From NCBI GenBank assembly GCA_036346225.1, contig JARFIW010001215.1:3420501-3484500 (forward strand): DNA of 64,000 nucleotides, read 5' to 3'. The notes under the pieces were generated by a model. That model was not told the DNA's origin, made no database searches, and saw nothing but the letters and a program-made list of their open reading frames with translations. The DNA comes from Platerodrilus igneus (lineage: Eukaryota > Arthropoda > Insecta > Coleoptera > Lycidae). How positions within the stretch are numbered: position 1 is the stretch's first letter; each line of letters begins with the position of its first letter. Positions 10,906-20,930 of the stretch are shown here, piece by piece. Made by a program: the position numbers and the translations under genes.

Positions 10906-12437
10906 CTATGCTACACACATATGTTTTATATCTTTTGTGCTTTTCCCATCTTGCGTTATTTGGCTTGCTATGTAGCAGAAATCCTTAACCTCATGTAAGT
11001 TCGTGTTTCGTATTTGTATTCTTGTTTTTGATTTATTTTCCTCACCTTTACATACTAGAACTTTAGTTTTAGTTTTGTTAAGTTTCATACCGTATCTCTC
11101 TATTAGAACCGTTTCCATTTCATTAAGAGCAGCTTCTAACTCTTCCTTGCTAGACGCTAATACCGCTATATCATCTGCAAATCTAAGCATTTCAATCGTT
11201 TGTCCCTGCATAGTAATTCCAAATGTCTTCCTGCATTTGACAGTATTTGTTGCCTCTTCTATGTACAAGTTAAAAATCAATGGGAATAGGGCACATCCCT
11301 GTCTCGCCCCTTTTGTAATGTTTACTTCTCTACGTCCCTGCTCTAATTATATTACTGCTGCTTGCTCTTTGTATAAGCTATGTACTATTCGTCTATCCCT
11401 ATAACTCATTCCAATCTTTTTGAGTATTTCAAACATTTTTTTCCATTTTACATTGTCAAATGCTTTTTCCAGATCTACAAACCCTATATACACTCTTCTC
11501 ATTTTTTCTATTGTTTTCTCCATTATCACTCTCAGAGTTAAAATAACCTCCCGTGTTCCCCTGTTTCGCCTAAACCCAAATTGATCTTCTCCTAGTATTT
11601 CTTCCACCCGTTTTTCCATTCGTCTTTGCACAATTCTAGTTAATATTTTGACACGTGTGTTGTCAAACTTATTGTTTGAAAATTTTCACATCTATCCGCG
11701 CCCTTCTTTGGTATAGTTACCATGATGCTACGTTTGAAATCTTTGGGTATCTCGCCTGTCTCATACATATAGCTTACAAGTTGCAAGAGACGTTCTGTTA
11801 CTGCTTGTCCAGCGGCTATTAGAGTTTCTGCTTGCACCTTATCTGTACCCGGCGCCTTACCATTTTTCAGACTCTTTAATGCTAATTCAAACTCAACTCT
11901 AAGTATAGGATATCCCAAGTCATCATTTTCAAAATCTGATTCCTGTTCTAATGCAGTTAGTTCCTCTCCTGCATATAAATTCAAATTCCCCATATATACT
12001 TGCCATCTACCTACTTTCTCTACGTTTTCTATTATGACGTTTCCTAGTGCGTCCCTAATATTTTTGCTATACGGTTTTATATCCTTAAAATTCATTCTAA
12101 TTAATTTGTATGCTTCGTCTGTCTTTCCTATTTTCATCTTCGTTTGTACCTCTTTGCACTTTTCATCAATCCATTGTTCTTTAGCTTTTCTGCATTTTCG
12201 AATAATTTCCCATTTTATGACTTTGTATCTCTGTTTTCCTGTTTCGTCTGATTTATTTTTGTATTTTCTTCTTTCTTCTATTAAATTCAGGATATCCTTT
12301 GTTATCCATGGTTTCTTATTTTCTTTTTGTGTATACCCCAGAATATCTCTGGTCGCCATGTCGAGGCTGGATTTAATGTTATTCCATTCTGTTTCTACTT
12401 CCTTAGTATCAGATATTTTCCCGATATCTTTGAGCAA
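10906..12437 (-). pseudogene. LINE copy 1 reverse transcriptase (broken)
   Basis: Three open pieces lie in order on the minus strand. 12437-11640 holds the RT N terminus with KNGKAPGTDKVQAETL and the IPKKG box. 11631-11347 holds the QFGFRRNRGT and GFVDLEKAFDNVKW boxes. 11280-10906 holds LRFADDIAVLASS, the catalytic FADD box, with LNKTKTKVLVC after it. A one-base frame change separates the first two pieces near 11640, and a single in-frame TAA near 11347 separates the next two. Downstream of 10990 the thumb/C-terminal region is rearranged. The protein would nick target DNA with its endonuclease and copy its RNA there. Confidence 0.88.
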
Positions 12438-13376
12438 TTCATTTGACTTTTTTTTAATCTTTTTTGAATATCTTTATCTTTTAGTTTCTTTAAGTCCAAG
12501 TGCCTTTTTCCGTTTCTTTTTTTCACATTCTTAAATTTAAGTGCGGCCTTCATAATTACGTCGCTGTGGTCAGTATCTATATCTGCTTCTGGGTAGCTTC
12601 TACAGTCTTTTACTTGATTCGTAAACCAATGTCTAACAAGAATGTAATCTATTTGATATCTTCCTATATCTCCTGGCATCTTCCACGTATATCGTCTTCT
12701 AGCATGATGTTGAAATAATGTGTTTGTGACGATTAAATTGTTCCTGTCGCAAAATTCTACCAGCCTATTTCCTCTGTTGTTTCTCGTGCCTATACCAAAT
12801 AAACCTACTACCGCTCCTTCCCTACCCTCACCTACCACGGCATTAAAATCCCCCGTAATTATTAAATTTTCATGTCCTTTTACGTATCTTAATATGTCTT
12901 CGATATCTTTGCAGATGGCTTCTTCGTCACTGTAGCTAGAGGTGGGCATGTATACTTGTATTATTACTGTACCGGTTTAGATTCTAATCTAACCATGAGT
13001 ACTCTTTCGTTCTTTTGTAAATAATTTTCTACACAGTATCCAATTTTTTTCCGCATAACTATCCCCACACCCAAATTTCCTTCCTCTGCTCCTGCATGAA
13101 TGACCCTGAAGTCTCCACTCCAAAAATCCCCCACCTCTGGCCACCGAACTTCGCTGATCCTTACTATGTCTAGTGATAATCTATTCATTTCGATTTTAGG
13201 TTCTCTAGTTTACCTACTTGCTTCATACTTCTACCATTCCACGCTCCGACTCGCAGAATGTTCCCGACTCTTATTTTTAACTTTCCGATCGCATTCTCCG
13301 AAGTAGTCCCCTCCCGGAGATCCGAATGGGGGACTATTTTAACTCCGGAATATTTTACCCCAGAGAATGCCATCAT
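12395..13376 (-). pseudogene. LINE copy 1 apurinic-type endonuclease (broken)
   Basis: The N-terminal EEP endonuclease is spread over three frames. 13376-13185 ends in RVGAWNGRSMKQVGKLENL, the WN-R start of the domain. 13188-12964 holds ISEVRWPEVG and GVGIVMRKK. 12949-12395 holds IITGDFNAVVGEG, GRYQIDYILVRHW and the closing DTDHSDVIM. These are the metal- and phosphate-binding boxes of the family. The overall sequence resembles the RTE endonucleases often annotated as craniofacial development protein 2-like. Frame changes fall near 13186, 12955 and in an A-run near 12445. Confidence 0.87.
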
Positions 13377-13412
13377 GTTTGTTACAATTTAAGTACGCTG
13401 TATACTTGGGAG

Positions 13413-13452
13413 GGCGTCGCCGTGGATCAATGTAGTAAGCGTAAGACTACGG
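13413..13452 (+). mobile_element. tRNA-SINE copy 1, head (split by Gypsy-B)
   Basis: The first 40 bases of a SINE, GGCGTCGCCGTGG and onward, correspond to the A-box part of the tRNA-like head. Copies at 28262 (minus) and 59014 (plus) show the same start. It is flanked on the left by TGTATACTTGGGAG (13399-13412). That sequence recurs with one mismatch after the SINE tail at 22947-22960, giving a 14-bp target duplication in the LINE 5' leader. The remainder of the SINE is at 22685-22946. Confidence 0.82.
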
Positions 13453-15086
13453 TGTTACGTATTTCTAGTAGACGCCACGTTGTGCGTCAAAGTTATGTCA
13501 CGTTGGCTCGTAGCCGTGCGTAACAAAAGAAAATCCAAGAAAAAAACAGTGACCGGGCTCAATCGGAGAGTAGGGGAGGGGGGTTTGTAGAAAGCAGACC
13601 AATCTATAAGGGACGCGGCTGTCAGGAGTAAGTACCAGTACCTGCCCTAGAGAACTTAGAATAGTAAACCTGAAAGAAAAACAAATTAGTCCTGCAAACC
13701 TGAAACAGAGAAAAAGCATAACCTATGGATCAAGTATAAATTGTTCAGTACTTTATAGAATAAATAAGAGCAACTGTTTAGATAAACTCTATAATCTAAC
13801 AACAGTAATAGCAGTACAGAAAAATTCTGAGTACAAATTGAGGCCATATTGGGGAGTAGCAAACGTTTCATCACACACCAATTAAACATAATTCAGGTAA
13901 AATGTAACAAAAAAATATAAATAGGTAAGACATAATTACTCTAAGTAATTTAGTAAACTTTTTAGCAAAGACATAAATAAGTAGATAAGCACAATTGTTC
14001 TGAGTCATTCCGTAGGGTTGATTGTTCTTTATTTTTTTTTTGTTATTAAATAGCGGGCAAGTCTATGGAAAAGGTATCAGAACGCCAAGGAATATTGCAA
14101 AAACAACGGGTAGATATTTACAGTAAGAACAAATAGGAAATAGTGCAACTTACACAAAGTCCTTCCGTACCGCTTCCTTGCCATTGCAGTGTGGGATCCA
14201 CGATGTCTGGCACTAACGAAGCACTGCACCCTAGACTGTGAGAGTGTTGATGGAACTTATCACAACTTACCCTAATCACACTGACTGATTTCACTGGGGG
14301 TAGCAGCGGACCTTATCACGCGAAGGAACTAGGTATATTAGTTTCATAACCATACAAAAAGCAGCGAGGAACTTCAACCACTACTTTTGTATACCGGTAG
14401 TCTGTCACAGTTTAAATATCACCAGACAAAGCAAGCAACAAAAGCCATAATAAGTAAAGCACATGTATCACTAAAGGGAGTCCGTAACCATGTCCTTAAC
14501 ACCCGCGTGCATCGAGTTAAAAGTAGAACGAAACAGTATCGTTAACGTAATTCCTATATCGGAACCAAAGACCAACTACGACTCCGTGACAGTTAGTTCT
14601 ACGGCTTTTTTTTCCATAAGAAAGACGACTAAAAACGTTTAGTAGACACGCGTAAGCACTAAAGCCGTACGTCGAAAGTTCTTCGAACACACGTGCGTCG
14701 AGTTTCACCAACTCTACCACTCCTAGTTCAACCAGAAAAACCGTATCTTACACTTAATTTTTGACATCCCCCAAGCAAGAACAAAACACGACCCTTTTTT
14801 GTTTATATCTAATCCTACTAGTACAACTTCTGATCGCCTACCTAGACTGTATATCCACATATTAATTACAGCGGGTTTATTTATTAATGACAAATGGGAA
14901 GCAATTTTACGAGTATTCCAATTTACAACTAAACCATCTTTTAAAATTAATACCGGCGAGTCAACTTGCATATCAATCTGAAAACTAGGCGGAAGTATTT
15001 ACTTTATACAAACCGCGATCCAAAAACGATGTATTTTAAGAATTAAGTAGACTAAAAATGTTAGGCCACCAAAAATGCACGTTACA
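13453..15086 (-). repeat. Gypsy-B LTR, 3' copy (1634 bp)
   Basis: Boundaries are set by the TG...CA ends, the adjoining target duplication on the left and the polypurine tract on the right. A 72-82-codon minus-strand open frame (14723-14971) is present in both LTRs. It has no recognisable domain and may be chance. Confidence 0.93.
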
Positions 15087-15097
15087 AATTCCCCCCT
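15087..15097 (-). promoter_or_regulatory. Polypurine tract of Gypsy-B
   Basis: On the minus strand AGGGGGGAATT directly abuts the LTR start TGTAACG. This is where plus-strand DNA synthesis would be primed. Confidence 0.75.
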
Positions 15098-15300
15098 AGC
15101 AAAATAAAGACGTCGGGGTGAAAGAGAAAAAAAAAGAAAGAAAAGTGGCAGACCAGGATCCAAACAAAAAAAAAATTTTTATCCGGTTCGAAAGACCAAC
15201 ACCAGTATAAGAGAAAGAACATTTTTCCAAAAGAAGACAAAGTCATCTATCATAACCAACCATGACAGAATAGGTAAAGAAAGTATTAAGTAAACACCCA

Positions 15301-15696
15301 ATGAGGATTAAAGGTTATAACTACTTTCAGAATCGTCAAAAGACGGATGTCCCCAAAAAGGACATTTCTGTTTTCCACCTCAAAGAAAAGTTTTGGCTTC
15401 CCGCGAAGAAACCAAGAGAAAATAAAAGAAAAAAACGAGGAAGAAAACTCGTAGCAAATCCACTAAACGACATCACTGTCAACCTCAAGTGTGCAGCAAC
15501 GAAAGAACCAAGACAAAGAAAAGAGCAAAGGCAAACTAGTACACCATCGGGAATACTTCCAACTGAGGTAACACAGATTCGTATGAAACGATTACTCAAG
15601 CAGAGTTTGGCTAACAGACCTTCAAAAGCGACTAAGTCGAAATTCCTAAAAAGAAAAGTAAATAGATCTGAAGCCTACCTCAAGGAATGGATGTAG
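15301..15696 (+). CDS. Basic unknown frame antisense to Gypsy-B, between pol and LTR
   Basis: A 131-codon frame with an ATG start runs opposite to gag-pol in the roughly 800-bp gap between the end of pol (15886) and the 3' LTR. The product would be extremely basic, with runs such as ENKRKKRGRKLV and KATKSKFLKRKV, and has no hydrophobic segment. A second, also Lys-rich frame overlaps its end (15687-15905). Some plant and a few animal Gypsy elements carry antisense frames in exactly this position, but I recognise no homology here. The sense strand of the gap encodes no env-like protein. It may be a real accessory gene or a by-product of A-rich composition. Confidence 0.35.
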   Translation: MRIKGYNYFQNRQKTDVPKKDISVFHLKEKFWLPAKKPRENKRKKRGRKLVANPLNDITVNLKCAATKEPRQRKEQRQTSTPSGILPTEVTQIRMKRLLKQSLANRPSKATKSKFLKRKVNRSEAYLKEWM

Positions 15697-15885
15697 AAAG
15701 CGACTATAATAGTCCAATAGTGAACAAATGGTGGAACTGGCCAGAAGAACAAGTCACGGGAGGGGCTAGCTACAAAATATACATAGGAATACTAAATGGG
15801 CGCCAGTGTTTTCGGACTCAAGCTTATCAGCGAAAACACAAGACCAATAAGCCAAAAAAACAAAAGAGGGAAAAAAAACAAGTCA

Positions 15886-18800
15886 TTAGGGATAGCGATA
15901 CGTAGGGGTCAAAATAGAATCAGCCGGAGGGAGCCCATTAGGATCCGGAGGTTCAGGATCAATGTCTGGCGGGTCTAAAGTTTTATCGGGTTTGAGGTTC
16001 TTAATATGCCAAGTACCCAGATCGTTACCAGAATCATCCACTAAGATATAGGTCCACGGAGAAAGTTTAGTCCTAATAGTAAAGGGACCCACATATTTGG
16101 GAGCAAGTTTAGCATTGAAGTAGCGAGTAGCATCCGAAAGAACATAATTACGTTTCCACACGCGATCGCCAGGAGATAAACTTAAGGGACGACGACGAAG
16201 ATCGTAGTGTTTAGCATTTTTCTTGTATGCTAAGGAAAGACGTTTCGAAATTTCTTCACGATGTGACTCAAATTTCACTAAGTCAGTAGAAGGAATAGGA
16301 CGTTCGGGATCCATAAGAACATCATTAGGATCAGGAGGTTTTCCAAAATGATCGCCGTAGAGAGCATGTTCACGACCATATAGAGCAAAATACGGGGAGT
16401 AACCAATAACCTCATGTTTGAGCGTACGAATAGCACAACCAATTTTTGCTAAATTAGCGTCCCACCGACGTTGATTATGAGAAACGTAAGAAGAAATCAT
16501 AGTTTTCAGGACTCTATTAATACGTTCGGCCGGATTCGCCTGATGATGATAGCGAGCATTAAACAGAATTTTTGTTCGATAAGAATTACAGAGTTTAGTG
16601 AAAATATTACTACGAAATTGTACACCATTGTCCGCAATTAGATACTGAGGAGTACCATACACCAGGAAAATATTTTCCTCAATGGTTCGAGCACCAGCAG
16701 CGGCCGTAGATGCACGTAGAGGAAAGAAACAAGCATATTTCGTAAAACAATCGGCCACAACTAAAATGAAGGAATTACCTTTAGAGGATCTAGGAAGAGG
16801 TCCGACAATATCCGTACATAGGACTTGCCAAGGACGAGTGGCAGTAGCACGAGGAGACATAAAGCCAGGAGGTTTCTTTTGTTCGACTTTGTGTGAAGAG
16901 CAAATTTTACAACGACGGACGTATCGAGCAACAGCGGCTCTAAGTTTAGGCCAATAGTAACGCATGGAAATTTTAGAGACAGTTTTGTGTACACCAGGGT
17001 GACCTGAAGTAGGTAGATCGTGATTCTCGTATAGAACCCTATTCCGTTGTTCGCTGGGAACTACTAACTTTCAATCGTCTTGAGGATGTTGGAGCAAAGG
17101 CTGTTTAGATTTTACATGTTTGTATAGTAATTCGTTTTCCACATGCCAGTTACTGTATAGTTTAGGATTAGAATTAACACGAGTCCGTAGCTTAAGATAC
17201 TAAGGATCCAGAATTGGCACAGTAATAGAAGATTTAGGAAAGTCATCAATTAAGTCCATTTTAGGTACTGAGCGAGATAAGGCGTCGGGAACGATGTTAT
17301 CTTTACCTTTCCGATGTACGATGGTGAAGTTATGTTGTTGAAGTCGTACAGACCAACGAGCTAAACGACCGTTGGGGCTTTGTAGATTATTCAGCCAGAT
17401 AAGCGAGTGGTGATCCGTGATCACAGCAAAGTGAGAACCCTCGATATAGGGACGAAATTTCTCTATTGCCCATATAACACCAAGACATTCTTTTTCGGTG
17501 GCGCTATAGTTGCGTTCCGCCTTTTTAAGAGAACAGCTAATGTAGCTAATGACTTTTTCGTCATCACCCTGTTGTTGCGTCAGCACAGCACCCAGACCAA
17601 AATCAGAGGCATCAGTCTGTATAGTAAAGGGTAAAGACAAATCAGGACAACTCATCACTGGAGTTGTTACCAAGTGTTCTTTCAGCAGCTTAAACGCCTG
17701 CTGACATTCTGAAGACCAATTAAATTTAGAATTTTTCTTAGTCAAAGCAGTAATCGGAGCAGTAAGAGCAGAAAAATTTGGGATAAAGCGACGATACCAC
17801 GAGCACATACCAACTATGCGTCGTACTTCAGTTACAGTAGTAGGAGGAGGAAGATTAAGAATGGCCAAAACTTTTTCTGAGTCGACATGGAGTCCATGGC
17901 GATTTACTACGTATCCCAGATAACGGAGTTCCGGTCGGCATATATTGCATTTATTTCTGTGAAGAGTAAGACCTGCAGAATTTAAACGAAAAAGCACTTT
18001 CTGTAGTACCACCAAATGTTGTTCGAAAGTCGGGGTAGCGATGATCACATCATCTAAGTATGCGAAACAGAAAGGTTCGAGATCAGCACCAAGCACACGA
18101 TCTATAAGTCGCTGAAATGTCGCTGGAGAATTATGAAGACCAAATGGCATTTTAGTAAACTGGTATAAACCTCTACCAGGCACCGTAAATGTAGTAATCG
18201 CTTTAGAATTAGAAGAAAGAGGTATTTGCCAATAAGCAGAGCGAATGTCCAAACTAGTTAAGAATTTTGCGTCTCTCAGGCGGTCCAGAATCGTAGAAAT
18301 GTAAGGCAGGGGATAGGCATCTTTTTCTGTAACCTCATTGACCTTTCTAAAATCGATGCAGGAACGATACGTGCCATCTTTCTTAGGCACCATAACAATA
18401 GGGCTAGACCAAGCGCTATTAGATGGTTCTACCACACCACTTTCTAGCATCTCATCCAGAGCTTAATTGACATGTCGAAGTACCGTAGGGGACATGGGAT
18501 AATATCTTTGCTTGATAGGACAGGATGTCGTACGGATCTGATGTTCAATGAGATTAGTACAGCCCAAAGGTAAAGTATCATCGTTAAGAAACATCTGTTG
18601 GACTATACGAGACAATTCGGATTGTTGTGTGTTCGATAGATCGGAAAGAGCATTGATCTGACTGATCGAGACAGTAGATGAAGAACAGAAAGTCCATTGA
18701 CCCGTTCGAAAATCCGGGACAACACCCATGGATTTCCAGAAGTCAATGCCTAAGATCAGAGACTGAGAAATAGAAGGAACGACTAGGACGTCAAGAAGAA

Positions 18801-19179
18801 TAGTTTTATTTTCGACTGACATGTGTAAAGTAAGTGACCCGAGAATGTCACAAGATTGACCATTGGCTACCGTACAGCTGTGGATCTCCGTTTGGGACAA
18901 AGGCAAAGAAAGAGAATAGAGAATATCCCAACCAGGACCACCAATAATAGTGCGAGAAGCGCCAGAATCAAGTAAACCCTTAAATTCGATGTCGAAAATG
19001 GTCACAGTAAGATAAGGTCTGTCGTCCTTACGAGAACTAGCTAAAATAAAATCCAGAACATATTTAGATCGGTCATCAAGACCAGAGAAAGGATTTTCTG
19101 AGGAGATAATAGGTACCGAGGCAACTGTAGAAGGAATCGGGTCGGTTTCTCGGCTTAGCGACTCGATCGGTAGTTTAAA
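15886..19179 (-). pseudogene. pol: Gypsy-B pol: protease, RT, RNase H, integrase, with three stop codons
   Basis: One continuous minus-strand frame of about 1,100 codons, entered by a -1 shift at the end of gag. Protease: GLLDSGASRT near 18975. RT: VPKKDGTYRSCIDFRKVN near 18380 and FAYLDDVII near 18055. RNase H: IQTDASDFGLGAVL near 17615, TDHHSLIWL near 17410 and PDALSRS near 17275. Integrase: H-H pair in ENHDLPTSGHPGVH near 17010, CKICSSH near 16905, core Asp in LCTDIVGPL near 16825, IADNGVQF near 16645 and NPAERINR near 16535. A GPF tail (KYVGPFTIR) is near 16090. Stops: TAA at 18463-18465, TAG at 17200-17202, TGA at 17071-17073, all in the same frame with no indels. There is no chromodomain. 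Confidence 0.93.
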
Positions 19180-20561
19180 TTCTTGTTACACCTCGTGCAA
19201 TTGGCACGGGTAATATTAGGTGTACCACAACCATAGCAATGAAGTATTTGCGGTTTAGTACAGGAAGGAGACTTGTGTCCTCGTTGGCCACAGTTCCAAC
19301 AAGTAACGGGAGAATTAGAAATATTTTTAGGAGCATCACTTGCACCAGGTGTAAGTGTTTTCGAAGTAGTGACATCAGAACGGGGAGGGACATAAGCGGA
19401 CGTAAGTTTGCTGCGGACCACAGGACCTGTATAAGCTAAGTCGGGCTCTAGGAGTTGAGAAAAGTTCAGAGCAGGAGGAGACTTAAAATTATCTGCTTGG
19501 ATTTTGCGCTGTTCCAGTCTGCGACCCACACGCAAAAGTTCGGCAATGGTATTCAGATCCAGCAAAGCTAAGTTGGTTTGGTAGAAAGGTGTAAGATTTG
19601 GTAAAATAATATCGAGTTTCTGTAGTTCAGAGAGAGATATTGTTAGACGAGCAAATAAATTTTCCATCGTAGCTAAATATACACCAATAGACTCTGAGGG
19701 ACCCATAGTACGTTGCTTTATTTCCTCCAAAAGTTTTTCGTTGTAATTAACAGGTTGGAATTCTTCCCTTAATAGCCGAATAACGTCCTGCCAATTAGTT
19801 AAGGATTTTCGATGTGCTCTGAATAAAATTAACGCTTTTCCTGAAAGTAAGTCCGATGCCGAAGAAAATAGTTGAGAATCAGAAACGTTGCGTGCCGAGC
19901 ATAATTCGTCCACGCGTAATAGAAATGCATTTAAAGACATACGGTCATCACCCGAAAATTTTAAGTCCCATTTAGACACCAGCTGTCCATAACCAGACGT
20001 AGCAATTGATTTAGAAACAGATATAGGTATAGGTAATTCATCCGAAGATTCAGCAGAAGTAAGATCATCCTCAGTATCCGTAGTAGTCGGATTAATAGTA
20101 GCCGTAGAAACAAGTGGTACCCTAGGGGAAGTGGAAGAACGTTTAAAGCGACGGTATAATCTATCGCAATCACTGCGGAAATTGCTGACACATAGCAACA
20201 ACTTTCGCTGTATTACGGTTTCAGCGTCAGAAGTCACGTTCATACGTTGGATTCTTTCTTTAAGATGCATAGCAAGGCTAATAATACGTTTGTCGTCGGC
20301 AGTTGAAATATCACCATTAAAGTCTTTGACCTTCGTAGTTAACTCAGTTAAACCCTCAGTCACGGCTTTATTATCCGCCTGGAAATCGACACCAGATTTA
20401 AGTGGACTTAGCGCTTCGGAAGATTCCATTTTTAAGATATTCCTCAAGAACTTACGAAGTTCGGATACAGGTATCTTTGCATCGAACCCACGCGAACCGA
20501 CTTCATATTTGAGTTCAGCCTCATGTAACCGATCAACTTTTAATCTCCAAAAGTCACCCAT
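19155..20561 (-). CDS. gag: Gypsy-B Gag polyprotein, intact
   Basis: A 468-residue open frame. The ATG at 20561 (start MGDFWRLKVDRLHE) is chosen as the first one after the primer site; the frame is open 14 codons further up but without ATG. Residues about 185-320 carry the retrotransposon gag capsid pattern (KWDLKFSGDD, then LSGKALILFRAH, then LLREEFQPVNYNEKLLEEIK). The C terminus has one canonical CCHC knuckle, CWNCGQRGHKSPSC (about 421-434), followed by a second Cys-rich segment with CYGCG and CTRC. Gag would assemble particles and bind the RNA. It ends at a TAA 16 bases beyond the TTTAAAC slip site, overlapping pol by -1. Confidence 0.92.
   Translation of the reverse strand: MGDFWRLKVDRLHEAELKYEVGSRGFDAKIPVSELRKFLRNILKMESSEALSPLKSGVDFQADNKAVTEGLTELTTKVKDFNGDISTADDKRIISLAMHLKERIQRMNVTSDAETVIQRKLLLCVSNFRSDCDRLYRRFKRSSTSPRVPLVSTATINPTTTDTEDDLTSAESSDELPIPISVSKSIATSGYGQLVSKWDLKFSGDDRMSLNAFLLRVDELCSARNVSDSQLFSSASDLLSGKALILFRAHRKSLTNWQDVIRLLREEFQPVNYNEKLLEEIKQRTMGPSESIGVYLATMENLFARLTISLSELQKLDIILPNLTPFYQTNLALLDLNTIAELLRVGRRLEQRKIQADNFKSPPALNFSQLLEPDLAYTGPVVRSKLTSAYVPPRSDVTTSKTLTPGASDAPKNISNSPVTCWNCGQRGHKSPSCTKPQILHCYGCGTPNITRANCTRCNKNLNYRSSR
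19173..19179 (-). promoter_or_regulatory. -1 ribosomal frameshift heptamer TTTAAAC (gag-pol)
   Basis: In the gag frame the heptamer reads T TTA AAC, the canonical X XXY YYZ slip sequence, 16 bases before the gag stop. A -1 shift there enters exactly the frame that runs through protease, RT and integrase. A downstream pseudoknot was not assessed. Confidence 0.75.
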
Positions 20562-20905
20562 TATTACCAAATCGACAAACAACCCCCAAATATTTAAAGA
20601 CACAAAAACGACTTCTTAGGTTGGTTCGCCAGAGAAACAAAATTAATGAAATAACTGAATACTAAACACAATCCAGTTCAGACGAGAAGGGAGAAAAAAA
20701 AATAATTCGAGCCGCTACACCAAACAAAAAAATCAATGTCAAAAACCATCAAGGGAAAAAAAAAATTAAGAAAAATCAAGAACAAATAAAAAAAATCGGG
20801 CAGATAAGAAAAAAAAATCGAGCAAGAGAGAAGAAAAAAAAATCGAGAGCAACTCCAGAGAAATCAAACCCCTTGTTTATCGGGCAGCCACGTTTATCGA
20901 GTCGA
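20562..20905 (-). other. Gypsy-B leader between primer site and gag
   Basis: About 340 bases are poor in G on the + strand and very A-rich, with several poly-A runs (T-runs in the sense RNA). This is expected packaging/leader sequence. No open frame with a start is seen. Confidence 0.7.
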
Positions 20906-20923
20906 GCCCCACGTTGGGCGCCA
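20906..20923 (-). promoter_or_regulatory. tRNA-Lys-type primer-binding site of Gypsy-B
   Basis: The minus strand reads TGGCGCCCAACGTGGGGC, which equals the complement of a lysine tRNA 3' end including CCA. It lies seven bases inside the LTR border. Confidence 0.9.
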
Positions 20924-20930
20924 AAAATTA

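Larger units (their letters stand above)
10430..13412 (-). mobile_element. RTE/BovB-like LINE copy 1, main body
   Basis: A non-LTR retrotransposon on the minus strand, 5' end toward higher coordinates, with an apurinic endonuclease and an RT. The 3' end (10430-10475) reads CCAGTTCCAGGACTGAAG followed by ACCTAATGATGATGATG. A short trinucleotide array at the 3' terminus is the hallmark of RTE-clade elements. The 5' leader continues at 22961-23199, beyond the nested SINE and Gypsy-B. Target duplication: ATGTAAAAATAAAAT at 10415 and 23200. Coding is broken by several frame changes, one TAA and a rearranged C terminus. Confidence 0.88.

Noticed and set aside
14723..14971. Protein gene inside both Gypsy-B LTRs
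   Set aside because: Conserved only because the LTRs are copies of each other; no domain, promoter or second independent copy supports coding.
15336..15599. Env-like hydrophobic protein on the Gypsy-B sense strand
   Set aside because: It is the exact complement of the basic antisense frame; hydrophobicity follows from that, and it lacks a signal peptide with cleavage site, furin site and length.
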